Shown piece by piece: positions 19,202-27,427 of a stretch of DNA of 64,000 nt. The notes under the pieces were generated by a model. That model was not told the origin of the DNA. It did not search any database and saw only the letters and a program-made list of their open reading frames with translations. A program made the position numbers and the translations under genes. Every line of letters starts with the position of its first letter. Position 1 is the stretch's first letter. The stretch spans positions 7,793,501 to 7,857,500 of the forward strand of contig NZ_CP130630.1 of the NCBI RefSeq assembly GCF_030551255.1, written 5' to 3'. Source of the stretch: Streptomyces sp. NL15-2K (GTDB lineage Bacteria; Actinomycetota; Actinomycetes; Streptomycetales; Streptomycetaceae).

Positions 19202-20319
19202 CCGGCTCGGGGCGCGTCGGACGCCCCACCTGGCGGAGCGGGCGGCGCTGGTGGGGCTGATGGGGCAGGTGGCGTCGGTGGGGCGTCCGGGCGTACGGCT
19301 CCCAGGACCGGGTTGGCCGCGATCGGTGAGACCTTGATCGTCTCGCCGGGTCTCGGCGCGTGCACCACCACCCCCTCGCCGAGGTACATCGCCACGTGCG
19401 TAGCCTCCGGGAAGTAGATCACCAAGTCGCCGGGTCTCAGCTCGTTCAGCGGGATCCTCGGCAGCCGCGCCCACTGCTCCTGGCTGGTGCGGGGGATGGG
19501 CGTCCCGGCGCTCGCCCACGCCTCGGACGTCAGGCCCGAGCAGTCGTACGACTTCGGGCCCTCCGCGCCCCATTCGTACGGCTTCCCGAACTGCTGTACG
19601 GCGTAGCGCAGCGCGCGGTCGCCCTCCTTGGACGGCTTCCGGTCCTCGCTGAGCGCGCCGGACGCCATGAACTCCCTCTGCGCCTTCACGATGCCCCTCT
19701 TCTCGAACTCGGCCAGTGCGGCGAGCTGTTCGGGTGTGAGGGAGGCGAGGAGTTCCTCGACGGCCTTGAGCTGCTTCTGTACGGCGTCCCGGTCCTTCTT
19801 CTGCCGCTCGGCGAGGGCGAGTTGCTTGTCCAGGGCCTTGCGGGCCTCCCGCGCCAGCTCGTCGGCCCTCTTCTCGCCGACCGCCAGCTTGCCCACCGTC
19901 TCGGCCCGCTCCCGCGCCAACTGGCCGATCACATGGCCCTGGTCGAGCGCGTGCTGCGGGTCGCGCGCGAGCAGCAGCCGGACGTACGGGGAGATGTCGG
20001 TGCTGTTCTGGTACTGCTGCCGGGCCAGGCGGCCCGCCGCCCCTCGGCTGTCGTGCAGGGAGAGCCTCGTGCGGGCCAGCTCGGCGTCCAGCCGGGCCAC
20101 CTCGGCGCGCTGCTTCTTCAGCCGCTCCTCGGTGGCGTTGTAGGTCTCCGTGGCCCGCTCGGCCTCCCGGTACCGGTGCCGAAGGTCCGTCAGCAGTTCG
20201 GCGACGGGGCGCCGGACCGGTTCGCGGGGCTCGGGGGCCGCCGCCGCGGGCAGGGGTGCGAGGGCGGTGCCGGCCGCCATCGCCGCCGTACAGACCAGAC
20301 GCAGAAGCTTTTCTGACAC
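19174..20319 (-). CDS. Secreted NlpC/P60 cell wall endopeptidase
   Basis: A 381-residue exported peptidoglycan hydrolase. It has a signal peptide (LLRLVCTAAMAAGTALAPLPAAAA), a long coiled-coil region (about 45-220, rich in Glu/Arg/Lys) and an NlpC/P60 domain with the catalytic cysteine in SYDCSGLTSEAWASAG, His in DLVIYFPEATHVAMYLGEG and a second polar residue in VVVHAPRPGE. This matches RipA/CwlO-like D-glutamyl-diaminopimelate endopeptidases. A proline-rich tail follows. GTG at 20319 is preceded by GGAGGTGAT. A pair of tandem 17-bp repeats lies about 50-85 bases upstream. Confidence 0.93.
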   Translation of the reverse strand: MSEKLLRLVCTAAMAAGTALAPLPAAAAPEPREPVRRPVAELLTDLRHRYREAERATETYNATEERLKKQRAEVARLDAELARTRLSLHDSRGAAGRLARQQYQNSTDISPYVRLLLARDPQHALDQGHVIGQLARERAETVGKLAVGEKRADELAREARKALDKQLALAERQKKDRDAVQKQLKAVEELLASLTPEQLAALAEFEKRGIVKAQREFMASGALSEDRKPSKEGDRALRYAVQQFGKPYEWGAEGPKSYDCSGLTSEAWASAGTPIPRTSQEQWARLPRIPLNELRPGDLVIYFPEATHVAMYLGEGVVVHAPRPGETIKVSPIAANPVLGAVRPDAPPTPPAPSAPPAPPAPPGGASDAPRAGQAPATEAR

Positions 20320-20370
20320 GTCATCACCTCCGGTGCGCGAGGCGGACCTTCCGCGCTTCTCCGCATCGTG

Positions 20371-20404
20371 AGGACCAGACGTATATGAGGATTAGACTTA
20401 TATC
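20371..20404. repeat. Two tandem 17-bp direct repeats upstream of the NlpC/P60 gene
   Basis: GAGGACCAGACGTATAT (20371-20387) is followed directly by GAGGATTAGACTTATAT (20388-20404), 14 of 17 bases identical. The AT-rich ends could also supply a -10 element on the reverse strand (TATAAG or TATACG). The arrangement looks like a protein-binding direct repeat; I do not recognise the regulator. Confidence 0.6.
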
Positions 20405-20446
20405 TCGTGTTTGAGTGCCGCGTGTGCGCGGTTCGGCGTAACGGGG

Positions 20447-20764
20447 TCACCCGTCGGTGTCACCCGGCTTGCCGACCGGCCCGGCGTCCGGCTTGGACCA
20501 GGGCCACTTGAGCTTGCTGCCCCGTTTGCCCTCGGGGTCGTACTCGTACTTCCACCCCTGCTGGAGCCCCAGCCTGCTGTGCCCGCGCGGCACGCGGCGG
20601 TAGACGAGCACGGTGGGCGGGCCGCCGGCGGCGTCCGGGACGGGGATGCGGTACGTCTTGGGCGGGTGCCCGGTGGGGCCCAGCAGCACGGGCAGCACGC
20701 GGCCGTCCATGGGGCCGCCCTCGAAGGGGGTGTCTTCGCTCTTCACGGCACCAGTGTCAGCCAT
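20447..20764 (-). CDS. Hypothetical protein
   Basis: A 105-residue protein, charged and proline-rich, without signal peptide or membrane helix. Internal features are a central KTYRIPVPDAAGGPPTVLVYRR strand-like stretch and WKYEYDPEGKRG, and a C-terminal GPVGKPGDTDG. I do not recognise a family. Coding is supported by codon bias and by its fit between the NlpC/P60 and TetR genes on the same strand. The ATG at 20764 is the most likely start, although the frame is open further upstream through the TetR gene. Confidence 0.6.
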   Translation of the reverse strand: MADTGAVKSEDTPFEGGPMDGRVLPVLLGPTGHPPKTYRIPVPDAAGGPPTVLVYRRVPRGHSRLGLQQGWKYEYDPEGKRGSKLKWPWSKPDAGPVGKPGDTDG

Positions 20765-20808
20765 CGGCCGCCGGTGCCCGTCGTCCCGGGCATCCTCCGC
20801 CGGTCGGC

Positions 20809-21456
20809 TCAGACCTCCTCCGCGAGCACCTCGACCAGCGTCGAGGTCTGCGGGTCGCGGCGCGCGGTCACCGACAGGACCGCCACGAACTGCTCGACGA
20901 GCCAGTCCCGCAGCTCGTCGGCGGGCGGCTGCTTGTCCTCGTCCAGCCAGATGAGGGAGGCCGCCTCGACCGCCGTGATCCACATGCGGACGGTCATCCG
21001 CAGCCGGGGGCCCGGCTCCGAGACCTCCAGGTGCCGCAGGATGTGCTCGGCGGCGGCCCGCCGTACGCCGTCCACGATGGCCGTCGTACGGGAGGTCTCC
21101 ACGACGCTGCCCCCTTGCAGCAGCGCGCTGAAACCGGCGTCGTGCTGGTCGACGAAGGTCAGGTAGCGGTCCAGGGCGCGGGCGAGGCGGGGGAGGAGCG
21201 GGCCCTCGCGGGGCTCGTCGAAGCACTGCTGGAGCTCCTCGGCGGCGGAGCGCAGGGCCGCCTCGTACAGCTGCTGCTTGCCGCCCGGGAAGTAGCGGTA
21301 CACCAGGGGCCGCGACACCCCGGCCGCCTCCGCCACGTCGTCGAGCGACACGTCCTCGGGCACGCGGTGCGCGAAGAGGGTGAGCGCGGCGTCGAGGAGC
21401 TGGCTGCGGCGTTCCTCGACGCTCAGGCGGCGGTACGCGGGGGCCTGGGGGGTCAT
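20809..21456 (-). CDS. TetR family transcriptional regulator
   Basis: A 215-residue TetR regulator. The N-terminal DNA-binding domain is clear: RRSQLLDAALTLFAHRVPEDVSLDDVAEAAGVSRPLVYRYFPGGKQQLYEAAL. The remaining helical part would bind an unknown ligand. The ATG at 21456 is used; the frame is open upstream but enters a repeat element. The AurF-like oxygenase gene lies just upstream on the same strand, separated by a non-coding mobile element, so the regulator may once have been in one unit with it. Confidence 0.9.
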   Translation of the reverse strand: MTPQAPAYRRLSVEERRSQLLDAALTLFAHRVPEDVSLDDVAEAAGVSRPLVYRYFPGGKQQLYEAALRSAAEELQQCFDEPREGPLLPRLARALDRYLTFVDQHDAGFSALLQGGSVVETSRTTAIVDGVRRAAAEHILRHLEVSEPGPRLRMTVRMWITAVEAASLIWLDEDKQPPADELRDWLVEQFVAVLSVTARRDPQTSTLVEVLAEEV

Positions 21457-21489
21457 GACCAGCAGCGTATCGGCCCCGGCCCGGGTCAC

Positions 21490-21717
21490 AGTGCCCCGGC
21501 AGGCAACGTTTGCCCGTTGAGGAGCGCCCGCCGCGCAGCGGCCAAAGACCGCAGCCGGTGCGTGCTCTCGGCGTGCCGGCCGGAAGGCTCCGTCGATGGA
21601 CCGGACGTACTTGGGCTTTCGGCCGGTGCGGCGAGTGGGGGCACCTCCCACGCCTTTAGGGCAGTGGGGGAGCGTGCCGGGCGTCGCGACGGGGCGAACG
21701 TTGCCTGTCGGGGCACT
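21490..21717. mobile_element. Non-coding element with terminal inverted repeats (MITE-like, type 1)
   Basis: A 228-bp segment bounded by 26-bp inverted repeats with two mismatches (21490-21515 and 21692-21717; the shared part reads CAGGCAACGTT). It holds no open frame of its own. Inside is a nested Streptomyces repeat (GTGGGGGCACCTCCCACGCC near 21637) and a core of about 75 bp that also occurs in the element at 23780. The right end lies 2 bases from the stop codon of the oxygenase gene. Confidence 0.75.
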
Positions 21718-21719
21718 TG

Positions 21720-22658
21720 CTAGGCCAACAGGCCAGACGACCTCCACAGCCGCCGCCCGGCCCCCCGCAGCACCCCGATGTCGTCCAGGAAGTCGGTCAG
21801 CCGCTTCGCTCCCGTCCGCATCACCTCCCGGCGGTGCCCGCTCGCCTTCACCTGTGCCATGGCCGCCCGCTTGTCGAGTCCCACGTTCGTGTACACCTCG
21901 GGATTCACGAACGCCACCGAGAACACCCGGGCGAACTCACCGGAGGTGACCCGGGTGAACTCCTGCGACCACCTCGGCGCCGTCACCATCTGCCGCCGCA
22001 GCTCCTCGCGGGCGTACCGCACATGCCGTGCCTCCTCGACCACGTGGATCCGCGTCACACCCCGGACGAGCGGCTGCACCCGCTCGTCCGGGAAGGTCAG
22101 CCGCTGCATCCAGTCCAGGACCTCCTCCCCGAGGAGCGTGGCCGTGAAGGAACCCGGCGTGGTGGAGATCGTCTTGAACAGCCGGCCCAGCGCCTGGTGC
22201 GCCCGGCTCACCGGGTACCAGGGCGTCCCGCCGTGTGTGATCAGCCGGGCGAACATCTTCGAGTGCCGGCACTCGTCCTCGATCTCGGTGAGCGCGTACC
22301 GCACGTGCGCGCTCGTCGCCGCCTTGTCGTAGATGTGCCGCACGAGCAACTGCATCAGGATGATCTCGAACCAGATGCCCAGCGAGGCGAGCGCGGCGGC
22401 CTCGTGCCGCGACAGCAGGATCCGCTGCTCCTCGCTCATCCGCCGCCACATCGGGGTGTCGTACAGCGACACCAGCTCCGGCGGCCAGAACCACTTGCCC
22501 TCCTCCAGGGGCGCGTCCCAGTCCAGCTCCTTGTCCGGGTCGAAGGAGTGCTTGGCGGAAGAGGCGAGCAGCCGCTCGGCCACCTGCTCCCGGTCCTTGA
22601 GCAGACCGAGCGCGTCACGCAGCCCGTGGAGCGCGTCGGCTTCCGTCAGGGTCGTCAT
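21720..22658 (-). CDS. AurF-like diiron oxygenase
   Basis: A 312-residue all-helical protein of the p-aminobenzoate N-oxygenase AurF / diiron oxygenase family. Two iron-ligand clusters are visible: ALTEIEDECRHSKMF (ExxxxH type) and HVVEEARHVRYARE (ExxRH), plus an earlier Glu in GIWFEIILMQLL. AurF-type enzymes oxidise aryl amines or hydroxylate other substrates with a diiron centre; the substrate here is unknown. The region upstream holds TGCT-TGTC-AGCA at 22709-22720, a possible operator for the TetR protein. The 3' end is abutted by a small mobile element. Confidence 0.85.
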   Translation of the reverse strand: MTTLTEADALHGLRDALGLLKDREQVAERLLASSAKHSFDPDKELDWDAPLEEGKWFWPPELVSLYDTPMWRRMSEEQRILLSRHEAAALASLGIWFEIILMQLLVRHIYDKAATSAHVRYALTEIEDECRHSKMFARLITHGGTPWYPVSRAHQALGRLFKTISTTPGSFTATLLGEEVLDWMQRLTFPDERVQPLVRGVTRIHVVEEARHVRYAREELRRQMVTAPRWSQEFTRVTSGEFARVFSVAFVNPEVYTNVGLDKRAAMAQVKASGHRREVMRTGAKRLTDFLDDIGVLRGAGRRLWRSSGLLA

Positions 22659-22800
22659 GGCTGATTCACCTCGTTACCCGGGGTCACATCGTCCGGGACT
22701 TATGAGACTGCTTGTCAGCAAGGTCGTCAATCCCTTCCGCGTGACTTGTTGGCCATGACTTGTCGAGCAGTGGGGCGGAGGGCGGCGCATCCGGGGCGCC

Positions 22801-23052
22801 TCAGTAGGACGTCGGTCCGAAGCCCGGAGGTTCGGGGAAGACCACCGCGTCGATGCACTGCGCGATCTCGTGCGGGAGCCGGCCGAGCGGTAACTCACCC
22901 GTCTCCGTTACGACCGGTTCCCCGAAGGTCTCCGCATAGGCGGACCGGGGACCGGTCAAGGTGAGGCTCAAGCCCTGCGTCTCGTCCACCTCGAAGCCGC
23001 GTTCGGCGAAGAACGCGCGGACCCTCGCGACGTGTTCCGGCGGGGGCAGCAT
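22801..23052 (-). CDS. Small hypothetical protein
   Basis: An 83-residue protein from an ATG at 23052; the frame stays open to 23190. The core HVARVRAFFAERGFEVDETQGLSLTLTG followed by FGEPVV faintly recalls the prodomain of sedolisin-type proteases (strand-helix then G-x-FG), but the rest of such a protease is absent, so this is only a resemblance. It ends VVFPEPPGFGPTSY. No close neighbour shares its strand downstream, and a decayed kinase gene lies upstream in the opposite direction. Confidence 0.5.
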   Translation of the reverse strand: MLPPPEHVARVRAFFAERGFEVDETQGLSLTLTGPRSAYAETFGEPVVTETGELPLGRLPHEIAQCIDAVVFPEPPGFGPTSY

Positions 23053-23318
23053 GGCCGCGACGGTCGATGCCGTCGGGCGGGTGGCGGGCGTCTGCGGAGC
23101 GAGAATCACACATGGGAGAGCAGAGCTCCGCCCGGCTCTCAGGAGCCGGTCTACGCCTGAGGTCAGTCTCGGCAGGTGAGAATCGTCCACGTTTCACAGT
23201 CGGCCGGACCTGCGCGTGAGTACCTGTGTACCGCCGTCTTACGGGCGGGAAACCGTCCCCTGACCGGCCCGCCCGTAGCCTCGTCGGGCATGACGGGGAA
23301 CGTACCGACCATCCTCCC

Positions 23319-23777
23319 GTGCACGAGGTCGTGCAGTCGGCCGTCTCCGAGGTCGAGCAGTACCGGCGCGTCGCCGTGGCCGGCGTCGAGCCGTGCCGCG
23401 TCCGCGGCCACTGCGTCGCCGAACTCTCCCATCTGCTTGCGGAGTTGGTGGAGAACGCGCTGATGTTCAGCCCGCCGAAGCAGCCCGTCGAGGTCTACGG
23501 CTGGCGGGACGGCGGCGAGTACTGCCTCGCCGTCCTCGACCGGGGCATCGGCATGACCGCCGAGCGCATGGCGGAGGCCAACGCCCTGCTGTCCGGCCGG
23601 GCCCCCTTCCTCAAGGCGCCCACCCGGTTCCTCGGTCACCACGTCGTCGGTGCCCTCGCCGCCCGTCTCGGCGCGCACGTCGAGCTGCGGCCGACCGGCG
23701 GCTCGGGCGTGACGGCGTACGTGGCCCTGCCGAACTCACTGGTCCAGGAGGCGTCAGCCGCGGCCGCCGCCCGATGA
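23319..23777 (+). pseudogene. Truncated conservon-type kinase (ATPase domain remnant)
   Basis: About 150 residues corresponding to the ATPase part of a CvnA-like protein: VVQSAVSEVEQYRRVAVAG, N-box HLLAELVENALMFSPP, G-box VLDRGIGMTAERMAEANALL, then ending in YVALPNSLVQ. The same segment of the cvnA gene in this window is preceded by about 550 residues of sensor and HAMP sequence, all missing here. The first plausible codon is a GTG at 23319 with no ribosome binding site. The lid G-box (GLGL) reads LGHHVVGALAARLG, so ATP binding is doubtful. It most likely is a 5'-truncated, non-functional copy. Confidence 0.7.
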
Positions 23778-23779
23778 AC

Positions 23780-23958
23780 CTAGGGCCTGTTGCGAAAGTG
23801 GCGCCTGCCGCGCGACGCCCGGCACGGGCTCTCGCCGCACCGCCCGAAAGCCCGAGTACGCCCAGTACGAGGGCTTCCGGGCGGCACGCCGAGAGCCCGC
23901 ACCGGACGCCGCGCGGCCGCCCTTCGGGCGACGACGCCACTTTCGCAACAGGCCCTAG
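23780..23958. mobile_element. Non-coding element with 24-bp perfect inverted repeats (MITE-like, type 2)
   Basis: A 179-bp segment with perfect 24-bp terminal inverted repeats (23780-23803 and 23935-23958) starting CTAGGGCCTGTTGCG. CTAG at both edges may be the duplicated target. There is no open frame for a transposase, so it would depend on one in trans; the termini resemble those of Streptomyces IS5-type elements as I remember them. The core is similar to that of the element at 21490. Confidence 0.85.
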
Positions 23959-23969
23959 CCCCGCCTCCG

Positions 23970-25439
23970 TCACCGCCCGCCCGATGAACCGAGCACCGCC
24001 TCCATCACCGCCCGCGCGATCGGCGCCGCGTCCCCGCCGCCGCTGATCTCCCCGCGGTCCGCCTCCGCGTCCTCCACCACCACCGCGACCGCGACCTTCG
24101 CCTCCATGTGGCGGTCGCCCCGCGCCCAGGAGACGAACCAGGCGTACGGCGTGCCGGAGTTGCCGAGGCCGTGCTGGGCGGTGCCGGTCTTGCCGCCGAC
24201 GGTGGCGCCGGGGATGGCGGCCTTCCTGCCGGTGCCCTTCCTCACCACCTCCACCATCAGCTTCCTCATCCGGGCGGCGGTCGACGGCTGCATCGCCTGC
24301 CGCGCGGGGCGCGAGCCGGCCGTCGTCAGCGTGACGCCGCTCGCCCGGGTCGTCCGCTCCACCAGGTACGGCTGCCGCACCTGCCCGCCGTTCGCGACCG
24401 CCGCCGCGACCATCGCCATCTGCAGCGGGGTGGCCCGGGTGTTGTACTGGCCGATGGACGACAGCGCCAGCTGCGCCCTGTCCACGCTCGTGTCGAAGGT
24501 GCTCGGCGCCACCGGGAAGGGGATCCGCAGGTCCGTGTCGTTGAAGCCGAAGGCCTGCGCGGTGGCCGTCATGTCGGCCACGCCCACGTCCGCCCCGAGC
24601 TTGGCGAACACCGTGTTGCACGACCACTTGAACGCCTCCCGCAGCGAGAGGTCCTCGCAGCCGTCGGACTCGTTCGTCAGCCTCGTCCTCGTCCCCGGCA
24701 GGGTGTAGGGGTCCGGCGAGTCGGTCTTCGCATTCAGGTTCTTGATCACACCCGCGTCCAGCGCCGCCGCCGCGGTGACCACCTTGAAGGTCGAGCCCGG
24801 CGGATAGGTCTTGCGCACCGCCCGGTTGAGCATCGGCTTGTCCGCGTCGCGGTTCAGCCGCGCCCAGGACCGGCCCACCGCCGCGTCGTTCCCGGACAGC
24901 GCCTCCGGGTCGTACGACGGTGTCGACACCAGTGCAAGGATCCGCCCGGTCGACGGCTCGATCGCCGCCACCGCGCCCTTGCGGTCGCCCAGCCCGTCAT
25001 ACGCCGCCTGCTGCGCGGCCCGGTTCAGGGTGGTCTCGACGTCGCCGCCGGGGTTCTGGGAGCGCGTGAAGTCGTTCCACAGCGGGAGCGGGGAGAGCAT
25101 CGGGTCCGTGCCCGACAGGAGGTCGTCCTCGGTGTGCTCCAGCAGGCTCGTCCCGTACTCCTGCGAGGCGAAGCCGGTGACGGGCGCGTACAACGGGCCG
25201 TCGACGTACGTCCGTTCGTAGCGGAGCTGCTCGCGGGTGTCCCGGGAGCCGGTGACCGGCTCGCCGCCGACCAGGATGTCGCCGCGCGGTTGGCCGTAGC
25301 GGGCGATGCTGGTGCGGCGGTTGGCCGGGTTGTCGTCGTAGGACCGGGCCTGGAAGACCTGGATGCGGGCGGCGTTGACCACGAGGGCCACGAGCAGCAG
25401 GGCGCAGAAGCAGGCGGCGTGCCGGATGTAGCGCGTCAT
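23970..25439 (-). CDS. Penicillin-binding protein 2 (PbpA-like transpeptidase)
   Basis: A 489-residue class B penicillin-binding protein. After a single N-terminal membrane helix (ACFCALLLVALVVNAARI) come a dimerisation region and a transpeptidase domain with the three active-site motifs: SxxK in PPGSTFKVVTAA, SxN in FKWSCNTVFAKLG and KTG in VGGKTGTAQHG. It crosslinks peptidoglycan outside the membrane. It is followed immediately upstream by an FtsW/RodA-like flippase/polymerase gene with a 28-base gap, the standard SEDS-bPBP pair. The chromosome of S. coelicolor has a second such pair beside the pknAB kinases; this pair is the other one. Confidence 0.94.
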   Translation of the reverse strand: MTRYIRHAACFCALLLVALVVNAARIQVFQARSYDDNPANRRTSIARYGQPRGDILVGGEPVTGSRDTREQLRYERTYVDGPLYAPVTGFASQEYGTSLLEHTEDDLLSGTDPMLSPLPLWNDFTRSQNPGGDVETTLNRAAQQAAYDGLGDRKGAVAAIEPSTGRILALVSTPSYDPEALSGNDAAVGRSWARLNRDADKPMLNRAVRKTYPPGSTFKVVTAAAALDAGVIKNLNAKTDSPDPYTLPGTRTRLTNESDGCEDLSLREAFKWSCNTVFAKLGADVGVADMTATAQAFGFNDTDLRIPFPVAPSTFDTSVDRAQLALSSIGQYNTRATPLQMAMVAAAVANGGQVRQPYLVERTTRASGVTLTTAGSRPARQAMQPSTAARMRKLMVEVVRKGTGRKAAIPGATVGGKTGTAQHGLGNSGTPYAWFVSWARGDRHMEAKVAVAVVVEDAEADRGEISGGGDAAPIARAVMEAVLGSSGGR

Positions 25440-25449
25440 GACGCCTCCT

Positions 25450-25465
25450 CTAGAACAGGCCCTAG
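25450..25465. repeat. 16-bp mobile-element footprint between the FtsW-like and PBP genes
   Basis: The sequence CTAG-AACAGGCC-CTAG fills most of the 28-base gap. AACAGGCCCTAG is exactly the outermost part of the right terminal repeat of the element at 23780-23958, and the left CTAG would be the other copy of the target. It looks like a leftover from excision or internal deletion of that element. Confidence 0.65.
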
Positions 25466-25467
25466 GC

Positions 25468-26838
25468 TCATGGGGCCACCTGCCCGTCGTACTGGCTGCG
25501 GGCCGAGTCGCTCACCCGGATCAGCAGCGCCACGATCGCCCAGTTGGTGACGACCGACGAACCGCCCTGTGCCAGGAACGGCATCGCCATGCCGGTCAGC
25601 GGGATCAGGCCCGTCACCCCGCCCGCGATCACGAACACCTGGAGCGCCACGATCGAGGCCAGCCCGACCGCGAGCAGCCGGCCGAAGGGGTCGCGCAGGG
25701 CGAGGCCCGCACGGTAGCCGCGCTCGACCAGGAGGGCGTACAGGATGAAGATCGCGGCCAGGCCCGCCAGGCCCAGCTCCTCGCCCGCCGTGGCCAGGAT
25801 GAAGTCCGACTTGGCGGCGAAGCCGATGAGGATGGAGTGGCCGAGGCCGAGGCCGGTGCCGAGGATGCCGCCCGCCGCGAAGGCGAACAGGGACTGCGCG
25901 AGCTGGTTCGGTCCCTCGCCCGCCTCGATCGACGCGATCGGGTGCAGCCAGTCCTCGATCCTGCCGTGCACATGCGGCTCCAGCCGGCCCACGGCGACCG
26001 CGCCCAGCGTGGCCAGCAGCAGGCCGACGGCGATCCAGCCGGTGCGGCCGGTGGCGACGTACAACAGGACGACGAACAGGCCGAAGAAGAGCAGCGAGGT
26101 GCCGAGGTCGCGTTCCAGGATCAGCACGCCGACGCTCACCAGCCAGACGGCGACGATCGGGCCGAGGACGCGGCCGGTGGGCAGCTGCATCCTGGTGAAC
26201 CTCCAGACCCTGCGGCCGGCGTAGGCCAGCGCGTTGCGGTTCGCCGCCAGGTACGCGGCGAAGAACACCGCCAGCAGCACCTTCGCGAACTCGCCCGGCT
26301 GGATGGAGAACCCGGCGATCCGGATCCAGATGCGGGCGCCGTTCACCGCCGGGAAGAGGATCGGCAGGGTGAGCAGGACGAGGGCGGCGGCGACACACAC
26401 GTAGGAGTAGCGCTGGAGGATGCGGTGGTCGCGCAGCAGGAGCACCACCACGATGAACAGGGCCACGCCCAGCGTGGACCACACCAGTTGGGTGGGCGCC
26501 GCCCGGTCGGCGGGCGTCTCCAGGTCCAGCCGGTAGATCAGGACCAGGCCGAGCCCGTTGAGCAGCACGCCGATCGGGAGCAGCAGGGGGTCGGCGTACG
26601 GGGCGCGCAGACGCACCGCCAGATGGGCCAGCAGCGCGAGCACGCCAAGCCCGGCGCCGTAGCCGGCGGCGCCGGGCGGGACGGTGCCGTTCTTGGCGAG
26701 GCCGACATCGCAGTAGCCGTACACGGAGAGGAATACGGCCACGACGATGAGGGCCAGTTCGATGCCACGGCGCCGTGGGAGGCGTACAGCGGGGGCGGGC
26801 GAACCCGCCCGCACCACGGTGATTCCGGCCTTGGTCAT
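25468..26838 (-). CDS. FtsW/RodA/SpoVE family SEDS glycosyltransferase
   Basis: A 456-residue polytopic membrane protein (about 10-12 helices) of the SEDS family, which polymerises lipid II glycan strands. Family motifs include GARIWIRIAGFSIQPGEFAKV, the region around LILERDLGTSLLFFG and TAGEELGLAG, and the C-terminal GLIPLTGMAMPFLAQGGSSVVTNW. It is the upstream partner of the class B penicillin-binding protein at 23970-25439. The ATG at 26838 gives a normal N-terminus. It may act in growth or sporulation; the sequence alone does not say which. Confidence 0.94.
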   Translation of the reverse strand: MTKAGITVVRAGSPAPAVRLPRRRGIELALIVVAVFLSVYGYCDVGLAKNGTVPPGAAGYGAGLGVLALLAHLAVRLRAPYADPLLLPIGVLLNGLGLVLIYRLDLETPADRAAPTQLVWSTLGVALFIVVVLLLRDHRILQRYSYVCVAAALVLLTLPILFPAVNGARIWIRIAGFSIQPGEFAKVLLAVFFAAYLAANRNALAYAGRRVWRFTRMQLPTGRVLGPIVAVWLVSVGVLILERDLGTSLLFFGLFVVLLYVATGRTGWIAVGLLLATLGAVAVGRLEPHVHGRIEDWLHPIASIEAGEGPNQLAQSLFAFAAGGILGTGLGLGHSILIGFAAKSDFILATAGEELGLAGLAAIFILYALLVERGYRAGLALRDPFGRLLAVGLASIVALQVFVIAGGVTGLIPLTGMAMPFLAQGGSSVVTNWAIVALLIRVSDSARSQYDGQVAP

Positions 26839-26887
26839 GTCCGGAACTTACCCAAATAGTGCGTATTTTCCGCCTTCGCCTTGGTCT

Positions 26888-27358
26888 TCAGCACCAACGA
26901 GGCTTGGGACCGATGTTGGCGATGTGGCGGGCCGAGCCCCAGGCCCAGGTGCCGTCCGTGAGGAGGTACCAGTGGCGGTTGCCCTGGATGGACTGGCCGG
27001 TGGTCTTGCAGAAGATCGTGACGATGTCGCCGCGCTGGGCGTACCGGACGATCCGGGAGCCGCGGTTCGGGGCGTTGCGCAGCGCCAGCGTGCTCGCGGT
27101 GACGCGGCCCTTGTAGAGGCGTGCGGTGCGGTGGTCGCCCTGGTCGCCCTGGCCGTCGGAGTCGCCGCCCTGCTGGGAGTCGCCACCCTGATTCGAGTCG
27201 CCGCTCTGGTCGGTGCCGCCGCTCTGGCCGAGGTCGTCCTGGCTGCTGAGGCCGGGGTCGTCCGCCCCCTCGTCGCTCGCGACGGCGGGCGTGGCTGCGG
27301 TGGCGACGGCGAAGACGCCGGCGGCGACGGCTATGGCGAGTCGGGAGCGCAGGGACAT
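26888..27358 (-). CDS. Secreted SH3-like domain protein
   Basis: A 156-residue exported protein. It has a signal peptide (LAIAVAAGVFAVATAATPAVA), a Gly/Asp/Gln/Ser-rich repeat segment (about 30-75, units like QGGDS) and a bacterial SH3-like domain (about 80-150) with LALRNAPNRGSRIVRYAQRGD and HWYLLTDGTWAWGSARHI. Such domains bind cell wall peptides. Two or three cysteines (CK and terminal WC) may form a disulfide. The neighbouring PBP/FtsW-like genes make a cell envelope role plausible. Confidence 0.85.
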   Translation of the reverse strand: MSLRSRLAIAVAAGVFAVATAATPAVASDEGADDPGLSSQDDLGQSGGTDQSGDSNQGGDSQQGGDSDGQGDQGDHRTARLYKGRVTASTLALRNAPNRGSRIVRYAQRGDIVTIFCKTTGQSIQGNRHWYLLTDGTWAWGSARHIANIGPKPRWC

Positions 27359-27427
27359 GGGGACCTCCGGGAATGAGGCGAAACCTGACTAATCGCCACA
27401 TTAGGGGGACTCTCGGGTCGTCGCGCG

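Noticed and set aside
20320..20446. A cyclic-di-AMP (ydaO) riboswitch upstream of the NlpC/P60 gene, known for such genes in Streptomyces
   Set aside because: The leader is short and lacks the conserved ydaO core sequences; only the 17-bp tandem repeats are visible.
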